Part shown: positions 47,124 through 57,848 of the stretch, piece by piece
Position numbering within the stretch: position 1 is the stretch's first letter
How the letters are laid out: each line of letters opens with the position of its first letter
From: Erpobdella octoculata
Lineage: Eukaryota > Annelida > Clitellata > Hirudinida > Erpobdellidae
NCBI GenBank assembly: GCA_963978895.1
Contig: OZ022240.1
Coordinates: forward strand, 4,850,711 to 4,914,710
DNA: 64,000 nucleotides
Direction of reading: 5' to 3'
Notes under the pieces: generated by a model
The model's input: only the letters and a program-made list of their open reading frames with translations
The model's database searches: none
Told to the model about the DNA's origin: nothing
Translations under genes and position numbers: made by a program

Positions 47124-48404
47124 ATTGTTTTTTTTTTATTTTTGAATTGTAATTATTTCTATTTACACGGAAAAACAACTGATCTTTCTTTACTCTTAAG
47201 ATCTCAATGAACAAAACCAGGTAAGAGTGGAATAGTGTAATAGGGCATAGGCTTTTCTACCAGATGCGATACTAGTTATCGCTAATATAAACATTCCATT
47301 TCAAAGATAAAAAACATAGAAATTGAATATCAGCATAGATGTGTGAATGGATATTATATAACTGAGTTACTCGTCGTTACACGGTTTTTATTTTTATCGT
47401 TTTTTTTGTTTTTCTTTTTCCTAGAGATTTTTTTGTGGAGTTGTGTCAGAGCCACTGATCTCTGACTCTGACTAGAGATCAGTGGTCAGAGCATCGGGAC
47501 ATCTTATGCCAGATCTGTCTTTTTGTGACGAGGACGAAGAGGGCCAAAAAATGTCTAAAATCGTTTGACGTAACTTATGGACGGATGACCCACATAAGTC
47601 GTATCATATGATGATGAACTAAAGTAAGCTTACGATGAATCACTGCGCTGTACCACATAAACGAATTCTGAAGAGCTATGCAAGCGCTGCGCGAGGCCAA
47701 ATATTAATAGATTCTTCAGTCATTTGAGACAGCTTAGTTTGCGAAAACCATATATATGGCAAAAACCGGCTATTAGCATTTTAGCGTATTGTGGAGTCAC
47801 TAATACAATTTTATGTATCTTTGGATCGGGGTGTCGAAATCGAAAGGGCTGAGAATTACCCAAACATGAATCGTCTGTCGCAATATGGTGTGGATTGATT
47901 AAGCATTTTTCATTTCGTTTTAATAAATATATTTGAGTTTTGTTTTTTTACTATTGGGTTTTGTTTTTTTTGGTCAGTCAGTCAACCAATCAATTTGGTC
48001 ATTATGGATTATTTATTAGTTGCTTTATTATTATTTACTTGGCATGGACAAGGCTTGGCTACTTGGCTTAACTGAGAACATTTTACACCATATATAATAT
48101 AGGCATTAATATATACTAGACTAATATAGTACTATAAATTCAAAGTATAGTTTTCGTCCTAGCTTAACTGCTCTGGTAATTACTTATTTATATGTCACAT
48201 TGAGATTTAGTTTTTTAGTTACATTGATTATAAGCTAACCATCAATATATAATATCATATGATGTAGCTTACAACAGGACCACTAGATTTGTACTGTTGT
48301 GCGAGTGAAAGCATTCTTTCTTCATGCAATTTCATTAAACTCTAAATCAATTTGTTTAATCTGTAGGTATACTGTAATACATTCAAGATTTTTTATTTGT
48401 TTAG
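47124..48404. other. divergent intergenic interval; upstream exons of the PHYHIP-like gene expected here
   Basis: The recognisable PHYHIP-like coding begins with an exon in phase 1, so at least one upstream exon must exist. I could not identify one. It may lie in this interval, which is otherwise AT-rich without recognisable domains. Confidence 0.4.
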
Positions 48405-49810
48405 GTTTTTTTCCGGAACCGTTTTCTTTAAAAAATGTAACAGAGCTACACGAAAAAGCAAGTTTGTATTCAGCTAGTCGACTGAAAGTACCGTGCAAGT
48501 ATCTTTACAGAAACAGCTCGGAAGAATATTTTAAAGATGTTTTTAATAACTTAAAAGGCATTATGGAACCTAGGCGAAGAAAATTTGGAGGAGATCCAAG
48601 ATGTCCGATAAATGGCAAAGTTCTCGGACTTTATTTTTTAGCCAGTGTCAAAAATGGATCATCAGAAGGCGAACCACTGCCTGACTCTGTATTTGGACCA
48701 AAGAGATTTAAAGTTCCAATAGAGGAGTTGATAGATCTAAACAGGCATCGCCTTTATTTTGCTGACTTCTATTGCATGAAAGGTAAGGGCCATTATGTCA
48801 CCCTGGTTCTGGCTAGAAGAGACACGTATGCTGATCAACTTTGCCTCAGTCGAATTCCTATTTTAAGCTGGACTGACAATTGTTTTTTCCATTACAGCAG
48901 GGAATTGGGCACGTTCGTTGTCAGAGAATCACGTTATTTATTCATTGAAATTTTATATACTGAAGCTATCAGCATTCCAATGATGCTGAGTAATGGTGCT
49001 ACAATGGAGGATGTGCCTACAATCTGTAGCGGTCGCTCGTCTGCTAACGGCATCAGGAAAAACCCATCGTGCGACACATGCAACATCAACACTCAAGCAA
49101 CAAATTTTGTTGACTTAAGCCAACAGGTTTTTTCTTTCTTGTTCTTATTCCAACTAAGAGAATTTCATCAGTTTTATATTTTTATTGGTTTATCACCTTT
49201 TAAATTTTATTTTTGGTCCCATGTGGATGAGCTGGCAGTTTAAGAAAGGCTGTTCCAGTTTTTTTTTCATCAAGTTCAATTTACAGATTTCTATATGCAT
49301 TCAATAATTATAGTTTTGACAACGATACACTAGGAATGTAATTTTTTTAAAACAGTGATGTTTTTCAAACAGGTAACATTGTTAGCAGCCTTTGCAATTT
49401 TTTGGAGTTCAAGAGGAATGGTCGTGCCCCCGCGTCTTCCTTTCCATCCTTTTCCAGGTGCCTCTCCGATGAACGCAACCCCAAATATGAGCCCTATTTG
49501 GAGGAATCCGGTGTAAGCACCTGATGAATTTATTGTCTAGATAATTAATTTAGTGCCATTCATTTTAAACATTAGAAACAATTTGATTCTTAATTAAGCA
49601 ATCACCCAAGTAGCAGTGCATAGTTATGATTCATCTTTTCATTAATAGAAATATAACAATGAATAGCTGTAAAATTAGTTTAATTATCTTAAATAGTTTT
49701 TTTCTTTTTGATTATAAAACCAGGACGTTCCCAATTGGGATAAATGCCAGATGTATGACACCCTGGAGAAGGTGAAAGCCTATAAATCCAAACTATCCAT
49801 TACTATCTGA
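48405..49810 (+). CDS. phytanoyl-CoA hydroxylase-interacting protein-like, 3' exons
   Basis: Three exons: 48405-49126, 49373-49510 and 49724-49810 (stop TGA). Resemblance to the C-terminal domain of PHYHIP/PHYHIPL is clear: CPINGKVLGLYF, PLPDSVFGPKRFKVPIEELI, RLYFADFYCMKGKGHYVTLV, YLFIEILYTEA and NPSCDTCNI. The last matches the family's C-terminal KDPSCKTCN pattern. Exons 2 and 3 add a proline-rich extension (PRLPFHPFPGASPM) and a charged end (WDKCQMYDTLEKVKAYKS) that I do not know from the vertebrate proteins. The fibronectin-type N-terminal part is missing from the model because upstream exons were not found. The role is uncertain even in vertebrates. Confidence 0.72.
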
Positions 49811-50179
49811 TTTTAACTATGTGCTTCAGTTGAAGAACCAACTTTTTAGTTTTTCAAAAACAATCAGACATTTAAAATGCCCATAGACTCAGGAAAAGCT
49901 TTGTGGACTACTTACATACCTCTGTTGTTGGCCTCTAAACTTGTTATGATCTTATCTTATTTATTATATATATTTTTTAATTGTTATTTATTACCTAGTC
50001 GAGTTATTGATTGGTGAATATAAAACTCGCTCAAATGTTGTTAAGTTTATAATAATATGAAGTCGCACTTGAAGTTATTTAAAATAGCATTTATTTTGTT
50101 GAACATTGTTTTAGTAATGACTTGAACTTCTGAGTTTGATTTTGACTTCTTACTACTTAGAATGCAGTGAAAACTTATA

Positions 50180-50422
50180 TTGTGGTGAATATTTCAGTTT
50201 CAGTATTAGACCAGTTATAATGCAGTGCAGTTCAGTTAGACCACTTATAAACCAGTATTTCATTTTAGGTATTAGAACACTTATAATGCAGTGAATATTT
50301 CAGTTTAAGTATTAGACCACTTATAATAGTGAATATTTCAGTTTAAGTATTAGACCACTTATAATAGTGAATATATCAGTTTAAGTATTAGACCACTTAT
50401 AATATTGAATATTTCAGTTTAA
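50180..50422 (+). repeat. 38-bp minisatellite hosting the piggyBac insertion
   Basis: Units beginning TGAATATTTCAGTTTAAGTA start at 50292, 50330, 50368 and 50406, an exact 38-bp period, with diverged copies back to about 50190. Each unit contains CAGTTTAAGTATTA, a ready TTAA target. The last unit is cut by the transposon and continues after it (TTAAGTATTAC at 52882). Confidence 0.92.
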
Positions 50423-52881
50423 CCCATTAATGCCCAAATTTTTAAATTTGATAAAAATCTGTTTATTAACTCAATGACACTCTATTAAAACAAGATATAA
50501 CAATTATTTTCAAAATTTTGTAAAATGTTTTACCAAATTATCAAATTTTCTAATGCACCTTAATAGGGTGCAGTAGGCACAAATGTGTACATCGACAACA
50601 TGAAAGCAAAAAACTAAATAATAATGCTTCAATGTATGCAAAAACAATAGTATATGATTCAAATCATTCAATTTGATGCCATTCCTCGAAACAATGATCA
50701 TGCAAGCCAATGCCACATTTTTTGCACCCCTTTTTTGTATTTTTGTGGCACTGGGCGCATCTTTTTTGTGTGTCTAAATGACTCTGAAAATGATCTTTTC
50801 TATCTGTTCTAACAGCAACACTGACTCTTTTGTCAGCTGATAGAAGTTTCCCTTTTGGACGACCAGATGTTGATTTTGCCGGTGTGTACAAACTCAAATA
50901 ATCTAAAACTATTTTTCTACGAAAAGATAACAAATCCAAATTTTCATCGTTTTCAGATTTATTTTGTCTATAAATTAGCCAACAATTTTGGATTACCATG
51001 TCAGGTACCCAGGCAAATAATGCCCACCACCACTTTTTGTTTCTAATAGAAATCCTGTAGGCTGCGATATTTTGGTCACACCTATCTACACCGCCCATGT
51101 ATTTGTTATACTGCTTCACAACTTGTGGTTGAGTTACCATTATTCTTTGTTTTGTATTTCGACACCACCTTGCTGCTTGAACAGTAGGTTCCAGTCCAAT
51201 GTTATTGGAGGCTAGGTATACACTTCTGTTGTCATTCCATCCAACAACAGTGAATAAATTGTTTTTTTCTGTAACAACATCAAAATGTCCTCTTTCTTTC
51301 TTTTCTAATTGTTTTTGTAGCATTACAGGACAGTTTCCTAATTTATTGCATCTTATCACTCCAGTGCATTTAATTTTCTTTTCATCAAACTTTTCCAATA
51401 GTCGGAATGATGTGAAAAAGTTGTCGATAAAAACATGGAATGAGACATTTCTGGGTAACTCCTCCATCAAATCTAACACAACTTTTTCTCCCAATCCCCA
51501 GTTTGTAGCTGAGCTTCTGACACGGGGTGCTGATCCTTTGGCACCTTGATAAGGTTCAAATTGGACCACATATCCTTCACTACTAGCCAGAACCCACATT
51601 TTGTAACCCATTCGAATTGGCTTGCCAACTATTCTTTGCTTAGTGCTATGTCTACCATAATAAGGCACCATAGACTCATCTATGGAAAGGTGCTCAGAAT
51701 TCATAAAATATTCTAAACATTTTACATTTATCATTGCAAAAAATGACCTTATCTTTGCCATTTTATCATTTTTGTCCAAATTGTTATTATCACATAAATG
51801 AAAAACTGACATCAATTCTTCAAACCGATTTCTAGACACACAATTTGACATAGCCTCATTATGAACATCTGGACAATTTTCCCAATAATTTCTTCTTCTA
51901 GGTAAACAGGTATATTCATATAGAAGAAGCATTGCAATAAATAATCTAATTTCTTCTATACTTGTTGAAAAATTGTGTTTCAACTTGTCTCGTCTAGCAT
52001 ATAATTCTGTCATATTTTTGACATATTCAATTAGATCATCATCAAAAAAAGCATTAAATAGTTGGATAGGGGTTAATCCAGTTTTTAATTTCTTTTCTGT
52101 TGGTTTTGGACCAAAATCTTTTTCAGGCAAGTTGGATGTTTTCCAAAGTCTTTCATTATTTTTTGGAATAGAAGAAGACAGGAGCTCTGGATAACTAATT
52201 TCATCTTCAGCTTTGTCTAAACTGTTTAAAATTTTACCACCATAATTAATACAAAAATCAGCTGGAGCAGTTAACTGAAGTGAACTGAGATTGTTAGCAT
52301 TTAGGGCTTCCTCATCACCACTGTCTTCATCAGAACATTGCCCAGATGCTGGAGGTAGTAAATATACTTCAGCATCTACAAAAGTGTCATCTTCCAATAA
52401 CGAAAGTACCTCATTGACTGTGAATCTGATAGGAAATGATAATATAATCAACAATAAAGATTGAAACCCAAGAAAATACATCAATGTACACATTTGTGCC
52501 TACTGCACCCTAATAAGGTGCAGTTATTCCAACGACATAATTTAATTCAGAAAATAAAAATAACTTTTTACAAATTAGAATACAATACACAATTACTAAT
52601 TAAATTATTAACTTAGAAACATTAAATATTACTTTAATACTTCAAATAAGCAAACCTTTTAGACGGCAATTTAGCAAAAGCCATTTCAAACAAAAAAATT
52701 TAGTAATCGAACGTAAAGAATATTAAAACAAAGGGAATAGCGGCAGCAAGCAAGCTAAATGTTTAACAAAATAAGTAAACAATGCTGAGGTAACCAAAAA
52801 TCCTATAAATTTTAAGTTTTTGATAACGTTTAACGAGATTTTATAACTGCACCTTATTAAGGTGCAGTAGGCATTAATGGG
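50423..52881 (-). mobile_element. complete piggyBac transposon, 2459 bp
   Basis: Perfect 12-bp terminal inverted repeats (CCCATTAATGCC and GGCATTAATGGG) are flanked by the piggyBac target duplication TTAA (50419-50422 and 52882-52885). Subterminal palindromic repeats of the TGCACCTTAATAGGGTGCAG type occur at about 50555, 52500 and 52850 in opposing orientations. The transposase frame has no stop. Ends, target duplication and enzyme all look intact, which suggests a recent insertion. Confidence 0.93.
50664..52684 (-). CDS. piggyBac transposase, spliced model of 596 residues
   Basis: The unspliced frame (50664-52493) is open, but its first 22 residues look unlike the family. A better model joins a 29-nt first exon, 52656-52684 (MAFAKLPSK), to 50664-52425, using GT at 52655 and AG at 52427-52426. 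This gives MAFAKLPSKRFTVNEVLSLL with no frame change. The catalytic aspartates are visible at about residues 259 (IDESMVPYYG), 344 (VFIDNFF) and 457 with 460 (MGGVDRCDQN), matching the spacing of known piggyBac enzymes. The C-terminal cysteine-rich domain is CAQCHKNTKKGCKKCGIGLH. The N-terminus is acidic (CSDEDSGDEE). Such enzymes cut and paste precisely at TTAA. Confidence 0.9.
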
Positions 52882-53209
52882 TTAAGTATTACACTTGTAT
52901 CATATCTGACGATTTAAATTTAAGTTCCAGTGCTACCAATCAAGCGCTTTTAACTTTTTACAACCAAAAAAGCTCAACACAGAACCCCTAAACAAAGTTT
53001 TATTTTGCATATGCTCATTTAGAAAACATTCTGCCCCTTTGATGGATCATGCATCTTCCAGTTCGACTACATGGCCTTCAAGTCAGTGCAGAAACCCTAT
53101 TCTGAAAGCACACACTAAATTAGTGTCAGGGGGCAATCATATCCCCACTTCACTTCTGTAACAACTCCAACAAATTTTAAAAGAGAACAAGAACTAAAGA
53201 TAGTATTAA

Positions 53210-53222
53210 ATAAGTTTTATTT
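53210..53222 (-). terminator. putative polyadenylation signal of the LAMMER kinase gene
   Basis: AATAAA on the minus strand (53216-53221), about 135 nt past the stop codon. Confidence 0.6.
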
Positions 53223-53355
53223 CTGCTCAACTTCTTGAACAAGATTTAAGTCAACAACAAGTAATTAATAAATTAAACATATGTACAAGAGATTAACCAA
53301 CATATTTACATAACAATCAGCAATTGTCATAAACAGTAGCAACAGAAAACTTCAA

Positions 53356-56308
53356 CTATTCTTTAAAAAACGGGTGATCAAGTGCTTCGTTGAGAGTTAT
53401 TCGTTTTTCGGGACAGTACTCGAGCATCTTCTCCATCAAGTCAAACAACTGGCGATGCTTGTGGGATCGTTCGTGCATATAAGCCTGAATATTCATAATC
53501 ATCGATTAAATATAATACAAAATTCAGCCGATCAATAGGAATATAAAGACCAATTAACCAACCTGCAGCGGTCTACACATTCTTTTGACTTTCTTTCCTG
53601 CTTTGCTGTTTTCATCCCAGTCCAGCTTTCCTTTACGGAAGTACTTGGTTTTATCAGATTTTTCGACCATAGACGCTGGCACCATACCTAGGACTCTTTC
53701 CATCATTGCAAGGTGTTCCATTGCATCATGAGTCTGAATTAAAACATAGTATCCAATATCGTTTTTATACATGAATTCTAATAAAAAGTTTGAGATGCAG
53801 CAAAATTAAAACAATGGTTACCTGGAAGAGTGTAGTCCCACTGTATATTTCAAAAATAATACAACCAACACTCCAGACATCACAAGGGAATGACCATCCA
53901 AGATCTATAAAAAAAATAGAAACTTGATTTAGAATGAAAGAAATAGACTAATAAAATAAATAAAACAGATACAGTACCTAAAATGACCTCTGGTGCCCTG
54001 TAGTGCCTGGTAGATACAAGTCCTTTGCCGTGCTCGTCCTCAAACACAGCCGAACCAAAGTCAATGAGTCGTACACTGCAGTCTTTGATCTGTCTGAACG
54101 AACCTCTCTGTGACAAAATACGAAATAAACCGATAAGAACCCAAGAATTTAAAAAAAAGTAACATTCGATAGCGGTCATAAACCAACCTGTGATGAGCTA
54201 CCACCCTCTCTGAAATCAAACCTAGAGTCGACAAACAGCATGTTCTCAGGCTTTAAATCTGTGTGTGCCAGTTTCTGATCATGACAAACTGAATAATCAA
54301 AAAACAATTTAGTTACACTCACAGTTGAATAAGTTGTATTTAAATAAAGTAAACTAGTATAGTTAACCAAACTTACATTTAACTACCTTGCAAAGTTTGT
54401 AACTAATTTTCTGGACATCTTTGATGTGAAAAGGTTGGAAATTATTCCGCCTCTGAAACGATTTAAGACAAGCAGGTTAGCAATGCTGATTGTTTATTGA
54501 CATCATATGAACGTTACTCAACCGAAGAACTTGTAAACCAACCATGAACTCATAAACACTGTGACCAAGCATTTCAGAAACTATGCAGAGATGTCCGTGA
54601 TAGTCGAACCAGTCGAGAATCTTGATGCAGTAACTGTAACAAAAAATTAATCAATTCAATGTCTAATCAATTCTTAAATGCATGATACGAAACTGGTGCA
54701 ACGCCTGCAAATTAAGCAATGCAAACCCACCTTTCTGTATCTGTGTTCATTCTTTTGAGATCTTCCAGAATCTTAGCCTCTAAAACAGCATCTTCGTAGT
54801 CACTTTGATCTTTTCTTACAATTTTTATTGCAACTTTTTTTTCATTTCTAAAAAAAACATAAAGTTGTTTAACTTGTGGCTCCCACATCTGTTTTCAACA
54901 GAATCCAATAAATACACTTACTTATCTAAGTCATAAGCAGCAACGACTTTACCGAACGTTCCCTGTCCGATGGTTCTAAGCAGCTTGTCTAAAAATGATA
55001 ATGTTACGAATTACTAAAACTGTAAAATTATATAGATCGTTAGAATAATCAAGTAAATTCATGTTTATGATATGCTATTAATGTTGTAGGGAAATCAAAT
55101 TATGTATATATATACATATATTTATGATTAAAATTAAAAAATAAAACTTGGCTGGTCGGTCGCCTGGAATCAAAAACGGTAAACAAAAATTGAAGTAGTA
55201 CATCGATTAAGAATGACGTCTCCCTCTTGATACACTAGATGACCTTCCTCATCCTCCTTCACCACTTTACGCCGACAATGAGACTTGCGCTTACGATCAG
55301 GGCTCTGTTAACCACGAAGACGGTTGCCGCAACAAAAACCGGGAGTAGAGGAGGAGGGCACGAACAGCAGACATGGATGGGTTCATCACACGGCACGACC
55401 AAAGACGAGGGCAAGAGGTACAGCGACGCATTGCAATCGGTTAACGACCAGCCGGAAGGAGGGAGCCAGGTCAAATTGAAAATTGGCAGCGGCAGCACAA
55501 TCGGAACAAATTGTTCGGTCCCAGAAGAAGTGGAAAGACACATACACGATAATAGAACAAACAAGAGTTACCATATGTAAAGAATTATTGTATCTAGTTA
55601 ATTGTTTATGAATCAACATACACTTTTCAACAGTCTACTAATATACACTGTAACTGTAATAGATTGAGTATTACAATATTAAATAGCAGTATAAAACATT
55701 TAACTTAAAAACAGAAAACCGATTCATACCCTCACTGATTTTGTGTAAAAACCACTGTCAGAATGCCTGTGACAGGAGCACTGATTCTTGTGCGTCTTAG
55801 GAGTCCAGCATGCTGGATGACTCAGTCGAGATGAGTAGTAGCCTCTGTCTCTGTTTTTCTTGGGATCCACTGATTCAGTTGAGCAACTGTACATAAAAAA
55901 ATGAGCTCGTTGAATGCTTAGAATGCAACATGACGAGATTTAAATATAAATGCAATAGCTGCAAGTATAATACAAAGTGGCAACAATTTTTTCTATGGCA
56001 TTTATAGTCACAAGCTACCATCAAAAACTAACGTTAAAATATATAAAAATGGGGTACAGTTAGTAGCAGGAAAACGGTACATACGCAACGTGTTTCACCA
56101 AAATCGAATTGCTTTTACGACTTTGAAAAACACGTCAGGTAATCGTACATAAAAAAAATAAAAAACTAATTCTCTTTTAAACGCACTTTTTCGATTTATG
56201 AGTACGAGAGGGAGTAATGGAGCTGTCGGACTTTCGGTGACGCTTGTTATATCGACGGTCGTCGTTTACCAATCCTGCTTCGGAAGCCTTTCTCTTGCCA
56301 AGAGCCAT
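53356..56308 (-). CDS. CLK: CLK/Doa family dual-specificity (LAMMER) protein kinase
   Basis: Twelve exons, 5' to 3': 56187-56308, 55730-55886, 55202-55304, 54922-54988, 54731-54847, 54543-54633, 54377-54452, 54188-54288, 53978-54107, 53822-53904, 53563-53733 and 53356-53484. The sum is 1347 nt, giving 448 residues. Motifs in order are [14 protein letters not shown], the glycine loop [29 protein letters not shown], the catalytic loop [31 protein letters not shown], the family signature [11 protein letters not shown] and the C-terminal EALDHPFF. The family phosphorylates SR splicing factors in the nucleus. The N-terminal region is basic ([14 protein letters not shown]) but lacks long RS repeats. 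The start codon lies just downstream of a CCAAT-type box. Confidence 0.95.
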
Positions 56309-56583
56309 AATTGCTGATTGGTTTTACGTCAATGAACTTGATACGTTTATTAGAAAGATGAAAACTTCAAGAAAATCAACTCGAAATCAAGAAAATGACG
56401 CAGTTCGATGCTCCGATGCAATATGGCGCCAGGAAACAATCTAGAACAATTATGACGATAGGGGCTTTATTAAGCTGCTTGAACATTAACATAATAACAA
56501 AGATTTAAAATTCTAATATATAACAGATTTATTAAAAATTTATTCAGACACGTTGTTTTTATTTTTTTATTTGAACATAAAAA

Positions 56584-56588
56584 TTACT

Positions 56589-56624
<36 letters not shown>

Positions 56625-57848
56625 TCTTTATTAACCAGCCTGACAATGACGCACAGCGGTTTACATTTAAATAATAATACAAAAAATAAGAATTAAATAA
56701 AAATGAATACAATCGACAATCTAAAGTTAAAGACTTAAATTAAAAATCTAAAAACTTGTTTTTATCAGAGATTTAAAATAGAGTTCGGCATTGTTTAAGT
56801 TATTTTGAGTTATTTTGAGTGCAGCGATCTATAGATAAAAGTTTTTCTAAGTAAGGAATCGGCATGCGGAATAACTCTGTCGTGAGCTCGAGGACGAAGG
56901 TGATATTCCAATTTCTTGACGTCTGGGAGAAGATGGTGAAGGACGTGAAGGCGGTTAGACAGAACCTGGTTGAACAGGGTTGAATCCGCCACGGCGCATC
57001 GTTGCACAAAATCAGGGCGGTCGGGAGCCAAGAAACCCTGGCGTGTCACCTTCCTAATGACTGACTCGATGCGTCGAAGATCTCCCGAACCTATGAAACC
57101 CCACCATGATTGAGAGGCGTAGGTGATCCTGGATATAAGTGTCGCCTCCGTGACCGTCCAAAGCTCCCGGCCACACCGCCCGTGAGCCCGTAAGTTTCTT
57201 AGTGCATATAAAGACTGTGCAGATTTTGTGCTGATCCAGTCAACGTGCTCTCGGAATGAGAGCCTTCCGTCGATCAGGACTCCCAGCACATTCATTACAT
57301 CCACCCTCTCCACTCCGACCAAAGGGGTAGGGAGTGTGTTTGCCTTTGTTCTGGGGCGGCGCACAACCAACTCTTTTGTTTTTGAATCGTTTAAATTTAG
57401 GTTATTTCTTTTTGCCCATATCTGTATGTTCGCGAGCTCATCAACGATTAAGTGAGAATTACCCGGTGGTACTATAAGGTATGTATCATCTGCATATTTC
57501 TCTAGACGGTTACCATCTATGCTGGGGGAGAGGTCTGATGCCGCAACAATGTAGCAACTGGGTCCAATTCCTGAACCTTGGACGATGCTTGCATTTATTT
57601 CTTTTAAAGACGACACTTGGTTTTGGAATTTAGTGCAGTGCATTCGCCCTCTAAGGAAGTCAACCAGCCAGTTGTACGCCTCGTCTTCTATTGGTAGTTT
57701 GGCAAACTTTCTCATAAGCTCTGAGTGGCGGACAGTATCGAAGGCCTTTGAAAAGTCCAGTGCTATAACGTGGACATACGGGTGGATTTGTAGTTGTTCG
57801 GAAATGTGTAGTGTCAGGCTGATTAGTGCCGCCGTTGTGGATCCCGTT
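56584..57848 (-). mobile_element. 5'-truncated non-LTR retrotransposon with RT catalytic motifs
   Basis: The minus-strand frame runs from about 57848 to the stop at 56810. It has the RT motif ALDFSKAFDTVRH, then SIVQGSGIGPS and the catalytic YADDTYLIV. After that come LNLNDSKTKELVVRR and VNVLGVLIDGRLSF-like (VMNVLGVLIDGRLSF), typical of the jockey/CR1-type group. The endonuclease and the N-terminal RT are missing, and the frame is lost at 57848 (TAA at the junction). The 3' end carries about 230 nt of untranslated sequence and a CTTA tetranucleotide tail (56590-56625 as TAAG). Confidence 0.9.

Noticed and set aside
47495..47570. Acidic stretch (TGTGACGAGGACGAAGAGGG) that could be another transposase N-terminus
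   Set aside because: Too short, frame closes quickly, and no second motif is found nearby.
55239..55580. Plus-strand frame of 113 residues
   Set aside because: It is antisense to exon 3 and the flanking intron of the LAMMER kinase, whose exon chain is complete and in frame.
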